Position numbers and translations under genes: made by a program. From contig CAIIXF020000010.1 of NCBI GenBank assembly GCA_903813345.2, forward strand, positions 13,647,181-13,707,180: 60,000 nt of DNA, given 5' to 3'. Under the pieces are notes generated by a model. The model worked only from the letters and a program-made list of their open reading frames with translations, searched no databases and was not told where the DNA came from. Positions 1-12,049 of this stretch are shown here, piece after piece. Position 1 is the first letter of the stretch. The number at the start of each line of letters is the position of its first letter. This stretch comes from Owenia fusiformis. Taxonomy: Eukaryota > Annelida > Polychaeta > Sabellida > Oweniidae.

Positions 1-2077
1 AGAATGATGGGCGAATAAATTTCTTCACATGGCAGATTTTATAACCAAATGTAACATTAGGTAAGCATTAAGATAAGTTGCTTCCGACTCCCATAGCAAG
101 GAAAGGTGAACATTTCCAGAAAGTTCAATGGCATTGTACTTTTAATTTCATGGTCTATAACCTACAATCATTAAAAATCAGTGGTTAGGTTTCTGTGAGA
201 CTTTTATTATGAAAGCTATACCTGGTCCACCGAATGTAGTCTATACTGTCTGACTTTGCAGTAAGAGATTTAAAACGAAGTAAACAAAATCACAATCGAT
301 TTCACATAATAATATCCTGTAGCTTATATTTCTTCAACATTTGTTCGTATATTGGATTATACTTATCCCGGAGGTTCTCACATAGGATGGCTTATTGTAA
401 GTGAAGACATTCTTCATGTATTTATGAGATTTTTCATTTGACTTACTAAAAATGTCTTGTATAATAATTTGTATAGTTCTCGATTCTTTTTGTTGTGTTT
501 TGTTTGAAGTGTGTCAGTGTTACCTCAGGGGTTAGGATTATAATATATTTTTATAGATATGTTATTTCGAGATTTTCTCATGGGATCTTTCATTTTTTTC
601 TGTGAATAGACTAGGTATAATCCTAAGATAATTTGCATGTACAGTACATATTTGACTTGCAATTTCATTATACTGTTCCAAAAAAGTTGGTACCTCTAAA
701 ATGTTAATATTTCATTCTCTGAAACATCAAAGGCTGAATGCACTCTCAGGATTTCTTCAACCAAGTGCAAAATTCTTTTTACTTTTTTTGAACAATACGA
801 CTTGATCCTTTTTCAAAAGTTCTAAACTGCACATAAAGTAAGCGATCAGTTTATGATCAGCTCGTTGAGGTTTACCTAAATCCCTTTTCTTTATCTGAAG
901 CTAGTAAAGGCTCTACAGTGCCCAGATATTTGTGTTAATGCTGGGGAGTTGTTTTGCATAAAGGCTCCACCCCCTACCTACCCCACCTCCCAGTATCCTA
1001 GCCAGAGAATGTGGGAGGGGTATATTAGGTAGGCCTTGATACAAGAGGAAGGATATGTCAATGTGAACTTTGACATGATAATATAATAAACCCATTACCC
1101 TTTACCCATATTACCATATATAGGTATAATTCCCCATATTTAGAGGTTTAGAATATTATACTGTATCATAAGCCTTTTTACTATAAACATAAAATGTACT
1201 CCTGGGTTATAACAAAGATATGAATCCTGGAAGGAAATAATTGGATAACACTGTTCAATTTTGTCAGTTATCCAAAAGTAAATTCTTCTGAGGAATTTGT
1301 ATTCAAAGAAGTTTGATGTTAGTCATATATAAATAATGTTAAGAATGTATGAAATTTTCCTCAACAAGTTAGCATTATATTCTTATGAAAGAGAACATGA
1401 TGGCCATTACCTTGTCCTCTGGAAATACAAGCACTGTGAAAATAGAAATATTTGATTACATGAATATGTTTTAGTTGTAAAGTGACAACAGCTCAAGGAA
1501 TGTCATCAAAAGGATAATATAACACAACATTGATGTTATCTGCATCCATAGACAATAGTTCTTGAATTTAAGGATTATCCAGAACAAAGTCTCTCTAAAC
1601 ATATACATAGACACTGTACAAAGGACCTTAGGCAATCTTAATTCCTATATTCAATTATACAAAAGCTTTGTCAATAGGCCGACAAATATGGAAATTAAAT
1701 ATTGATACATGTATTTTGGTGCGAATAACCAATTTTAGGTTTTAATCTCTCATGAGGAAGAGTTGAACAAATTACACTAATTTTAGCTTATTTAGATCCC
1801 AACAATTTGTAACTATGATGTCAGATGTTTAAATAGAGATATAGAGATACGAAGAAATCAATTTTGCTGGTTTTAATGGTATGGTTTCAGTTTCGCAGTC
1901 GACAATATATTCTGCAAGTATGTTCTAACACTTGTTCAGAACACGTAAGGTAGCAACACCATGTCAGACGGTAATCATTTATAAAAGATCTGACAGTAAT
2001 AGTTATCCTGGGAAATCTGACAAATTCTCCTGTGACTTGACTATTTGCAAGCTTTTTTGTGTAAAGAATTTGAAAGT
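1..2077. other. Upstream noncoding DNA, no gene seen
   Basis: AT-rich sequence with no open frame that looks like protein and no clear repeat. Positions 961-1030 are a pyrimidine/purine-rich patch (CCCCCTACC...GGGAGGGG) that gives a short meaningless minus-strand frame. I see nothing else to annotate. Confidence 0.6.
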
Positions 2078-2288
2078 ACACAAAACCTGTAATATGAAAC
2101 ACCTTCAGAAGTGGAACACCTCTGTAAGTGGAACACTTCAGAAGTGGAACACCTCTGTAAGTGGAACACTTCAGAGTTGTTAGACCAACCGCTGTGATGT
2201 TAAATGAACCTCTATGAGTGGAACTCCTCCCAGGTGACACACTTTGTAGAGGTCCCAAAGGTGTTTCACTTCGCTGGGTGTTACTGTA
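2078..2288 (+). repeat. R4 family MITE-like repeat (AAACCTGTA type)
   Basis: Starts ACAAAACCTGTAAT and ends GTGTTACTGTA, like the TACAGTGAAACCTGTA...TACAGGTTTCACTGTA elements elsewhere in the window. The same sequence lies in the opposite orientation at 58720-58885, where GTTAAATGAACCTCTATAAGTGG and the GGTGTTCCACTT blocks are shared. It contains an internal 33-bp tandem repeat. Confidence 0.55.
2103..2174 (+). repeat. 33-bp tandem repeat, about 2.2 copies
   Basis: Two perfect units begin at 2103 and 2136 (CTTCAGAAGTGGAACACC...) and a partial third begins at 2169. It gives short open frames on both strands that are repeat artefacts. Confidence 0.9.
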
Positions 2289-2392
2289 GTGTTTCTGGTG
2301 ATGATGAGTGGTATAAGAGCATCTATTTTGTTATCAACTTCTTTTATCTATTGGTAAAGATATTGTCCTTAAAACATAAGATACACCATGCA

Positions 2393-2540
2393 CATTAGTG
2401 GATCCAGAAGCTAACAAGAGGGGCACATCATCCAGTCATAGTGGAAAAAATTTTAGGCCCCTAAAACAAAATCTTGGACCTAAAGTTTGTAAAAAAAAAT
2501 TCTTGGCCTATCCTGGGAGGGCCCCATGGATCAGCCAGTG
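2393..2540 (-). mobile_element. R3 MITE (CACTGG..GGATCCAG family), 148 bp
   Basis: The ends CATTAGTGGATCCAGAAG and GGATCAGCCAGTG are inverted. The 5-bp direct repeat ATGCA flanks both sides (2388-2392 and 2541-2545). It is the same family as 24772-24954 in the opposite orientation, sharing GATCCAGAAGCTAACAA. It has no coding capacity. Confidence 0.75.
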
Positions 2541-2545
2541 ATGCA

Positions 2546-3617
2546 TAATAACAAAGGGTATCCTTTTTTCATGAAGAAAATACATTTGTAATCTCATATT
2601 ATGAAAACAAATGCATGTTTTCATAATGGCTAGTCTTACTCTCCTTACATACAAAAATGTGGTTTCAAAAATAGAAATAATTCAATTCATTGACCCAACT
2701 TAGCCATCTGGTGGTGAAACAGGTGACTATCTACTGGCATCTGGGTTATTCTCTTCATTATCTAATATCTGGTTGTGAAAATATAATATGATGACTTTTG
2801 TGCGATCAATATGCTTTTAACATGTACCCTAAGCTCTAAGTGATGTGTTTTATTATGAGGCTCTAAAGTCATAGTAATTATGCTTGATTAGCTGCATGCT
2901 TTCAATAATATATTATCAGTAGACTCATAAGCACTTTGACTGATCAAGGATGATAAAAGTGACATGCCCCCTAGAAAAACATTTAGCTCAGATGAACATT
3001 ATTTGGACTGTTGGTATTTTAAAGTATGGACATTGATTAAAATATCTTGTAACCCAGAGACTCGCAGTGACATCCTACCCACAGGACAATCTGGTGTAGG
3101 AGGGCACCTCCCCCCCCTCCATCATATTTTCAGGCACCATTTTGTTGACTTAAGAGATCACTAATATGTAGATGAAGTGCTCTTTATGAAAATGGAAAGT
3201 CATACATTGCAAAGGGTATGCTTTAAAGGGTTTGAACAAATAATATGTATCAGCTGGATTCATAGACTTTTAGAAAAGATTATATACAAAAGTATACTGT
3301 TTAAGTTATTAGAGATGGGGGATTAGTTATCATTAAATAAGAAGACAGGTGATCTAGCTATTACGGATTAGAGACAAGGAGCACTTGTTAGATTTCTCAC
3401 CGCTTAATAGAGTTTTTACTCTTGCGATAAGACATAAAAATGGCAAATAGCTTAATTAACAAGGCACCAACAAGGAATTGGTTTGTTCTTTGGCCTTTTG
3501 GATGAAATTGCTAAACTTGATAAATGTTGTGGACCTTCAACTTCTATGTCCTTAACTCCTTCGGAACTGGTCATTCTTTGGAAAAATGAAAACATAAAAT
3601 GTACACAGCCAATATAA
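2546..3617. other. Noncoding DNA, no gene seen
   Basis: AT-rich single-copy-looking sequence. A short open frame at 2964-3164 has no recognisable protein features. Confidence 0.5.
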
Positions 3618-3755
3618 TTCGACGCCATTTCGGCATCGAAAAAATTTGGCACTGTTCCGGCACCGAAACCTTTCGACACCAAAATTTGCTACCGGACTAG
3701 TCAGTCCATTTGGTGCCGAAATGGCACCGAAATTTGGCACCGAAACGGCGTCGAA
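3618..3755. repeat. Hairpin repeat with GGCACCGAAA subrepeats
   Basis: The arms TTCGACGCCATTTCGG (3618-3633) and CCGAAACGGCGTCGAA (3740-3755) are inverted with one mismatch. Between them the motif GGCACCGAAA, with variants, recurs in both orientations. It is locally CpG-rich against an AT-rich background. It looks like a small palindromic element. No target duplication was found. Confidence 0.65.
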
Positions 3756-4855
3756 AATCAGATTGCATTTTCTGGGGTGTATATGAATCAAGAATCAAGA
3801 AAAAGGTAGCAAGACACAATAAGTTATACATGTACATCATTTTAAAGGGCTGGACCCATTCTTTATGTTTTTTGAAAAAAATGTGAATATGCAAATGAGA
3901 TAGTGTCATTGTGATGTCATAATTCAAGATGGCGCATTTGGATTTTTTAGAAAATATAATTGTTTTAGCATATAATGTTTTATTGAGACTTCAGTTCAAA
4001 AATCTGAATTGACAGAATTATAGATATTTTTATACTGATTTTAGAGGTATTTTTGTATCATGGCATAACTCCTACAAATAATTTTTTAAGAGCATCGAGA
4101 CCAAAAATTCCCAGGAAATCCTGATGGCAATTTACATGGAATAAATGTTTTTAAGATTTATTATTTGAATAAATATGTATGGCACTAATTTCTATGTGAC
4201 ATTCTGGATTGCACATCTCGTATGAGAAACCAAGTTTTGTTCACTGTAGAGATAGACTTGAAAATTGACAAGGGGCCACAACTTATGATTGTGATGAAAC
4301 ATCTAGGCAAACCAAATAATCTAGGCACTGTTTTGTTAAAAGCAGTGCTGTTTAATAAATGATGCAGATGATTATGAGACCATATAGTATCAAATGAAGG
4401 GGCATCACACAAGGGCAATGAAAACTTGTAGTAGTTCAAGGTTTTAGCTAAATATGGGTTTCGAATTTTGTCAGGGTAGTATATAGGACTGGGAAATGAG
4501 TCCCAATTAGGTAAATGGATCATAAAAAAAGAATTAGAGAGAGGCTGCATCAAGTTTAATATAAATTGACAAAGGAAATGGCTCAAAAAAGTTGTATCCC
4601 TTCATATATTCATCATTCCTGAAAGAAAATTCAAACGCTTTGAATTGGAAAATTTCCTCTCAAATGAGCCCTAGCTATTTTTGAAAATGAGTATCTATCA
4701 AGTACCCCTCTAGGTCTGCAAGTGAAGTTATGTATATTGAATTTTTGTGTTTGGGACTTGATTGATTTTTATGTCACCATCAGAAGTATCATACATATAA
4801 CATAAAAAAGGTATCAGACTGAGTGATTAGTTTGCTCACTGATATTAGAATGTCT
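3756..4855. other. Noncoding DNA, no gene seen
   Basis: AT-rich. The minus-strand frame at 4185-4586 (133 codons) shows no domain, no family motif and no splice context, so I treat it as chance. Confidence 0.5.
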
Positions 4856-4860
4856 AGTAA

Positions 4861-6976
4861 CATACCTGCCAACCTAAGACCAAAATTTTGCGGTAGATTT
4901 TTTTAAAATTGCTGTATTTTTGCGGTAGATTTTTTCAAAATACGGTAGTTTTTACGGTATTTTTCAACAAAATTACGGTAGTTTTTGCGGCAGATTTTAG
5001 AAAAAAACGGTAGATTTTGCGGTACATTTTTTTAAAAACAGTAGTTTTTGCGGTAGATTTAAAAAATACGGTAGATTTTGCGGTACATTTAAAAAAAATA
5101 CTGTAGTTTCAGAGGTTTGGGGTAGATTTTTGAAAATGTGTAATTTTGCGGTAAAAATTTGAAAAAAGCGGTAGTTTTGCGGAAGATTTTAAAAAAATGC
5201 GGTAGTTTTACGGTAGATTTTAAAAAATGCGGTAGTTTTTACGGTAGTTTTTTGAAAACCGGTAGTTTTGCGAAAGATTCTGAAAAAATGCGGTACTTTT
5301 ACGGTAGATTTTGAAAAAATGCGGTAGTTTTTACTGTAGTTTTTGAAAAACCGGTAGTTTTGCGGAAAATTTTGAAAAAATTCGGTAGTTTTACGGTAGA
5401 TTTTGAAAATTGCGGTAGTTTTTATGGTAATTTTTTGAAAAAACCGGTACTTCAGCGGAAGATTTTGAAAAAAATGCGGTAGTTTTACGGTAGATTTTGA
5501 AAATTGCAGTGGTTTTTACGGTAATTTTTAAAAAAAACTGGTACTTTTGCGAAAGATTTACCAAAATGCGGTATTTTTCGGTAGATTTTGAAAAATGCGG
5601 TAGTTAAACCTTTATACAATGCGGTTTTCTATATTAATACAATGTTTACGTGGTCATATTGTTGTTGTTATTGTGAATACATATTTACTGCAAGAGTGTT
5701 TTTGATAAATAACAGTTTGTAAAGCAGAACTACCACCTGAAAATTATACGAAACTATTATTTTCAAGAAAATATAGAGACTAAACACTTTTTATTCTTCA
5801 TTTACCATGCCTACAATGGACTGACAGCAACGTTGGATTTTAATGTTTCAGCAAAATGTACATATACAACTCTTTTACAATAAATCTAGATTGATTCAAA
5901 ATACGAACGCAATATTCATATCTCCACTTTTATTCACCTTCTAACCAGTTTTTTTAGATATCAGGATGTTTGGAAATACCATGAATGAAACATTTACTGA
6001 AATACAAAATATGGATTTTACACGTTTTTACTCACCATCTTAGATGATCTATCACCGAATTGAAATGACAGACATAATGTTCATATAACATTGGAATCAT
6101 ATGGTACTAAATATTGATTTGTTCACTCGCAAGTCTCTAATGATATCATGTATTTGTCTGGCACAAATAGAAAATAAGTACAGATCAATTGTCTTCCAAA
6201 AATAATCTGTTATGAGCATTTGCTGAAACCTTTCCCCTGAGACATCGTTCAGATTCGGATATCACAATACTTTTATAATAAACCAGAACTCAATGCTTTA
6301 TTTTTTTATTATGTATTTGTTACTGATAATGTGTTCTGATGAAAAATACAACATTTTATCGTTCTGTAAACAAATTGATTAAACTATGTAAATCATATTT
6401 TTGTTGCATTCGGAATAAAGATCTGTGTACAAAAGGGTTTGGTTAACTACAAAAATCATGGCAGAAAGAATTCTTTCTAGCTAGTGGTAGTTGGTGTTTG
6501 GACTGATTACACGCAAGCTTACTTAGATAAATGCGCAATAACCTGATAACCACAGACCTGCCGATATATATTTATATTCGGGTTGGTGAAGGAATATTAC
6601 AGGGACAGTACAGGAAGACTTCAATTTTTCAGCATTTCCCAATAACAATAACGGGAAATTTTACGGTAGTTTGAACAAAAATACTGTTGATTTTAGCAGA
6701 AATACGGTAGATTTACGAAAATTTACGGTAGATTTTCAAAAATTTACGGTAGATTTTACGGCCGTTCTCATGGAATAAACGAGTTTTTTAAAAAGAAAAT
6801 TTACGGCAGATTATGAAAAAAATACGGTAGATTTTTTTACGGGCGTTTTTACGGGAAAAAAATGTTATTTTAACAATGAAAAATGGTATTTTTTTACGGT
6901 AGTTTGTCATTTTTTTACGGAAAAACGAAAAATTTACGGTAGATTCCCGTAAAAATACGGTAGGTTGGCAGGTATG
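4861..6976 (+). mobile_element. 2.1-kb non-autonomous DNA transposon with CGGTAG subrepeats
   Basis: The ends CATACCTGCCAACCT (4861-4875) and AGGTTGGCAGGTATG (6962-6976) are perfect inverted repeats. They are flanked by the 5-bp duplication AGTAA (4856-4860 and 6977-6981). The left arm (about 4890-5615) and right arm (about 6655-6965) are arrays of a degenerate unit of the form TTACGGTAGATTTTGAAAAA, in the same orientation in both arms. The core (5630-6600) is unique AT-rich sequence without a transposase frame. A 5-bp duplication fits a short-duplication hAT or a Transib element. The superfamily is not settled. Confidence 0.8.
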
Positions 6977-6981
6977 AGTAA

Positions 6982-8445
6982 ACTAACAATGACTTTGCAA
7001 CTCACATTTTAGAACAAGTCCAAAGTAGGAAAAACCATGATATGTCAAATAGATCAGAATACTGTTGCCAAATATGTATAGACTGATAATTAATTAACAT
7101 CACCTTACAGTATCTATCCTGTCAGTTCCACTGTTTTTCTTCATTAATTAAAGCACCAGAGCTTAACGCTTCATGTTTGTTTTTAACAAATTACTTTATG
7201 TAAGTTAACACATTTCTTTCCTTGATATATTTACAGATTTTATATCTCTTTGGAACATAATCATTGTTCTAGTCTAATGCGCTGTTGCAAGACCAGTGTG
7301 ACCAATAAATAAGGCAATTAAAGAAATGGGGACACTGTCCTATTAGACTATCATATGAAGTATAAAAAGTATTTCCTTGAGTTCTCTCGCACTTGTAGTA
7401 CTAAATTATGCAACGAGTGTCAAAACACATTTATCTGGTAAAGCCAGACTAACCATATCGGACAAAATGGCCAATAAAGGCCCTATTGATTAATCAGTAG
7501 ATTTGTTTTAGATTTATCCTGATATTTCTGTCCTCATGGTATATTACGCTGTTCTTCTGATGGGTTTGTACAGGCTATGTATACTTCTAGACTAATGTAG
7601 AAAGGAATCATCCCTGGCCCAAGAGTAATTCATTGCATTACATTATTACATGATCTGCTATGAAAGCAGTGAAGGACTGACCTTGAAGGATGGAAAGGAA
7701 TACTCAAGTGATTTTGTATCAGCCATATTTTGAAAATATGATTCCTAAAATACAATTGTTGCTATGGTTACATAAACAGTGAAATTCAGTAGTCTTGATC
7801 TGTTAGACTTTTAAGCATGCTCGTACCAGTTTGATTTTGTGCAAACTTCATTCCTTGGAAATCTAAGATGACTGTTGCTAATAACAGACCCCACGCTTGT
7901 ATTTAATTGCTGATTTTGTTGTTATTTACTCAGGTAGCATTATTTTCTGGTTATTCTCCAGTATATGTTAGATTTGGTAAGTGAATGGGCTGATGTGATG
8001 TAAGATTTTTTCCTGTTGGAATTGCAGTGTTTTATTGATATTCAACTTTCACAATACCATGAGGCATCCATTATGGTATCGACAGACCTTATTTTCTCTT
8101 TAATTAAGCGTAAGATGGATTTAGACGCGGGTAAATCACATTGTGATGCAAAGAATATATATACTGTATATTCTAACTGATCAACAACCAAAGAGGACAA
8201 AATCAGAATATTTATCATTAGTTATGGGAAATGTACCCAAAGACCAAATCCCAAATGTGAATTTGATTTCTTATTTGTGGCACAGACAATGTCAAACTGA
8301 CTCCATTGTGTTTGTTACTAATTTGGCACTGAAATTGCCTTATGCATTTGGGAATCCCAGCTGCTTACAGCTCTCTAATAATTCCTTGTGGTATCTACCA
8401 TCCTTCGGTATTAAAAGAAGTTTCATTTCACTCTTAAAGTATACT
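6982..8445. other. Noncoding DNA, no gene seen
   Basis: AT-rich, with no repeat partner recognised. The frame at 8143-8508 overlaps the start of a dispersed repeat and has no protein-like features. Confidence 0.5.
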
Positions 8446-8584
8446 TATGTCACAACCAGAAGTTGTTATAATCTCCCAACTTTTTTTGGTGATGGTTTTT
8501 GGTGCTAGGTTGGTTGGTTGGTTTTCAAGTGTTCAGCATCTAACAAATGGCAGGTAGTGACATTTTGCATGTTAATGCCTTGTA
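8446..8584 (+). repeat. R1 dispersed repeat, copy 1
   Basis: R1 is a repeat of about 125-150 bp. It begins with a hairpin of the form TGTCACCACnnnAAGTGGTGACA. Next comes ATTGTTATAGTCTCCAAC and a variable GGTGTTCGGTGTTTGGTG stretch. It closes with TAACAAATGGCAGGTGGTGA followed by CATTTTGCATGTTAATGCCTTG. Eleven copies occur in the window, all on the + strand. This copy carries an extra TTGG stretch. Confidence 0.8.
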
Positions 8585-8992
8585 TTTCCTTAGCATTAAG
8601 AATATTTGCCTTAGGTGCCTACTTTATTCCTTCACGATTTCATTCTGCACCTATCTACTTTTGTATTATCAACAGAATCGCAAGATAGATTATGGCGTTA
8701 GAGAATGATGAGATTGGATTTGAAGCAATTGGTCGTGACATTGCCATATATTTCCTTAACTTGTTGATTACATTATTGCCAGAGATTGGATCCTGGATTA
8801 AGAAAAATGAAGATTTTGTAGATGTTGTAAAAAAGATTAAGTAGATTTAGAGCCATATTTTTTCTATTCTGTTGTCAAATCTGTTGATATTACATATTGA
8901 GCATTTCTGGTGTAGAAGTCTTATATCAAGCTTTAGTTCTATTTCTTTCTATCATCAGTTTATGATAACAATTTTGTTAAAATAAGGGGATT

Positions 8993-9056
8993 CAGGGGTT
9001 TCATTAGCAGCAGGCAATTTTCACCCGTTGTTTTCACAAAATCGCCTGTTGATTAC
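8993..9056 (+). repeat. Partial CAGGGGTTTC repeat
   Basis: CAGGGGTTTCATTAGCAGCAGG and the following CAATTTTCACC..GTTGTTTTCACAAAATC match 10158-10228. Only the left end of the element is present here. Confidence 0.6.
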
Positions 9057-9070
9057 ATGGTATTGATTTT

Positions 9071-9244
9071 TATGTCACTACCTGAAGTGGTGACGTAATG
9101 TTAAGTCTCCAACTTTTTGTGGATGGTGTTCAGCAGTCAGCAGTCATTGTCTAACAAATGGCAGGTAGTGACATTTGCCTTGTTCGTATTTTTGTTTGCA
9201 TCTGTAACAAATGGCAGGTGGTGACATTTTGCATGTTAATGCCT
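9071..9244 (+). repeat. R1 dispersed repeat, copy 2 (internally duplicated)
   Basis: It has the hairpin start and the AACAAATGGCAGGTAGTGACA block, followed by a second copy of the CTGTAACAAATGGCAGGTGG end. It contributes the first part of a chance open frame at 9158-9466. Confidence 0.8.
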
Positions 9245-9688
9245 TTTACATATTGTTACAAATGCAAAGGTATAATTAGTGATGCAAGTGATGAATGGAA
9301 ATACAGTGAACTGTTATTAAAGTATATTTTTGCAGACACGATTAATATTTATATTAGATTAATACTTAGGCATAACAACCTATTGTGTTCATCAATTCAT
9401 TTTAGGAATTGCATCAGGCAAATGTGGATGGATAAATATAATGTAAAAGACACATTTAATAAATAGATACCATGACATAAAAAAAGCAATATCAATCACT
9501 AAGAATTTAAATTGAAAGCTTTGTAGATAATACAAAGTACTCTAGTGCAGTCTTAATTCTTATACCTCATTAATGTCGAGGCATTTTGAATTGCAATCAG
9601 ATTTTTTACAGTCAGCAGCAATGGAGCGGAGCAGCATCCTGAATGCAAATTCAGTTAAATACCATAGCAGAGTGATGTACTTTTAATA

Positions 9689-10150
9689 TACAGTGAAACC
9701 TGTATTGGGCACTCCCCCCAGTTTTCTGCAAGTTAAAATGCTCAATTCTGCAAGTGAAATTAGTGAATTCTGCAAGAAGAAAGGGCTAATTCTGCAGAAA
9801 TTCCGCGGATATTCGCGGCATTTTTTTGCGGTTATTATTATTTCGAACCAGTAAACGGGAAAATATCGTGATAGTCAGGTAGTCAGTCACTACATACATG
9901 CTGCCATCTAACGGCAGAAATCAAACGATGGCGTTTAGAATTTTCACTTCGCATAATTTGGGTTATTTCTGCAAGGGATTTGACTGAAAACGTGTCAAAT
10001 TGTTACAGGTAAGACTGACTTTTTAAACTTTTGGAAAATATATGGATTCTGCGGAAAATTCCGCGGAAATTGACCAAAATAGTTGATTCTGCAATTCCGC
10101 GGGCAGAGGCAAATTCCGTCCGCGCTCTGCAAACACGGAATCCTGGGGGC
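9689..10150 (+). repeat. R4-like left end plus TTCTGC/CCGCGG-rich repeat
   Basis: Begins TACAGTGAAACCTGTAT like R4. It continues into sequence with recurrent TTCTGCAAG, TTCTGCGGAAA and ATTCCGCGGAAATT motifs, some palindromic around CCGCGG. No right end matching the left was found. The frames on both strands here are chance products. Confidence 0.45.
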
Positions 10151-10157
10151 AGTGATT

Positions 10158-10308
10158 GGGGGTTTCATAAACAGCAGGCAACAAGCAATTTTCACCAGTT
10201 GTTTTCACAAAATCTCCTGTTGTTTTTAGGAACTTTTGAACTTTTCCATGTTATATTTATGATTTTCATTTATTTAGCCTGTTGTGAGAAATTCTAGGGA
10301 AACCCCTG
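10158..10308 (+). mobile_element. Small element with GGGGTTTC / GAAACCCC ends
   Basis: The left end GGGGGTTTCATAAACAGC and right end GGGAAACCCCTG are inverted. The left 70 bp match 8993-9056. The CAGGGGTTTC-like end is of the sort seen in hAT-derived MITEs. No clear target duplication was found. Confidence 0.45.
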
Positions 10309-10552
10309 TATATAATGTAACTTGGTACATATCAAGGAAAAGCCAAGGCTTCTGACTCACTAGGCTTTTGGCCCAACTATTCATAATGTGTTTTGCATCA
10401 TTCATAATGCTTTAAGAAATTGTCACTGTTTTTTTAATGAAATATCAAAGATATATAGAATTTGATGAAAAGTATAAGGTCTTTTTATTGTACCTAACAA
10501 AAGGTACGATATTGTAGTCAGCTTGACGGGCGGCTGGCGGGCGGGTGGCGTC

Positions 10553-11745
10553 TCACTTTTCAGCTTGTCTACAGGTTTCCAGCCAAACCGTTTGACGGAT
10601 TCATTTGAAATTTTCAGGGATGTTTCTACCTATGAAAGTTAAGCACTGATTAGTTTTTGGGCATTCTGGGTAAATCTTAAGGTGGCCATTTTGGATTTTC
10701 CGTCCTAAAATCTTCACTTTCAAGACTTGTCTACAGGTTTCCAGCCAAACCATTTGAGGGATTCATCTGAAATTTTCAGGGATGTTTCTACATATCAACG
10801 TCAAGAACTGATTAGTTTTTGGGCATTCTGGGTTGATTTTAAGGTGGCCATTTTGGATTTTCTGTCCTAAAATCTTCACTTTCAAGACTTGTCTACAGGT
10901 TTTCAGGCAAACCATTTGAGGGATTCATCTGAAATTTTCAGGGATGTTTCTACATATCAACGTCAAGAAATGATTAGTTTTTGGGCATTCTGGGTAAATT
11001 TTAAGGTGGCCATTTTAGATTTTCCGTCCTAAAATCTTTACTTTCAAGACTTGTCTACAGGTTTCCAGCCAAACCATTTGAGGGATTCATCTGAAATTTC
11101 AGGGATGTGTCTACATATCAACGTCAAGAACTGATTAGTTTTTGGGCATTCTGGGTAGATTTTAAGGTGGCCATTTTGGATTTTCTGTCTTAAAATCTTC
11201 ACTTTCAAGACTTGTCTACAGATTTTCAGCCAAACCATTTGAGGGATTCATCTGAAATTTTCAGGGATGTTTCTACATATCAACGTCAAGAACTGATTGG
11301 TTTTTGGGCATTCTGGGAAAATTTTAAGGTGGCCATTTTGGATTTTCCGTCCTAAAATCTTCACTTTCAAGTCTTGTCTACAGGTTTTCAGCCAAACCAT
11401 TTGAGGGATTCATCTGAAATTTTCAGGGATGTTTCTACATATCAACGTCAAGAAATGATTAGTTTTTGGGCATTCTGGGTAAATTTTAAGGTGGCCATTT
11501 TGGATTTTCCGTCCTAAAATCTTTACTTTCAAGACTTGTCTACAGGTTTCCAGCCAAACCATTTGAGGGATTCATCTGAAATTTTCAGGGATGTTTCTAC
11601 ATATCAACGTCAAGAACTGATTAGTTTTTGGGCATTCTGGGTAAATGTTAAGGCTGCCATTTTAGATTTTCCGTCCTAAAATCTTGTCTATCGAGGCTTG
11701 TTATCTACAGGTTTCCAGCCAAACCGTTCAAATTTTTACATATGT
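10553..11745 (+). repeat. 162-bp tandem satellite, about 7.4 copies
   Basis: The marker CAAGACTTGTCTACAGG begins near 10561 (variant), 10721, 10883, 11045, 11206, 11368, 11530 and about 11692, giving a spacing of 160-162 bp. Units share GCCAAACCATTTGAGGGATT, TCAACGTCAAGAACTGATTA and GTGGCCATTTTGGATTTTC and are very similar to one another. The first and last units are the most diverged, as expected at array edges. The array is flanked by the direct repeat AGGTACGATATTGT (about 10502-10515 and 11830-11843). Confidence 0.92.
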
Positions 11746-12049
11746 TACACAGTGATAAGTTCTAGAGCTGATTAACTTTTCTGCAGCCATCTTGCTTTCT
11801 TGGTCAACAAGACAACAATGCTGTGTTTTAGGTACGATATTGTTCACGTCTGTGCCTTGTTTTCTTTTATTATATCAAACCTCTATTTCCCCCTATTCTC
11901 TAAACTGTATGTGACACAGTTGGAAATGTTCAGGGGTATTGTTGTCATAATGCAATTTCAAGGGGCTTTCAATAAAGTTGTACTTACTTTCCAATTCTCG
12001 AAATCGTTGATCCCTCTTCAAAAGAGGAGACGCTAAAATCTTTCCTTAT

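Noticed and set aside
4185-4586. 133-codon minus-strand open frame
   Set aside because: No domain, no family motif, no splice sites or promoter. A frame of this length is expected by chance in 60 kb.
8143-8508. 121-codon plus-strand open frame
   Set aside because: It overlaps an R1 repeat and reads as low-information sequence.
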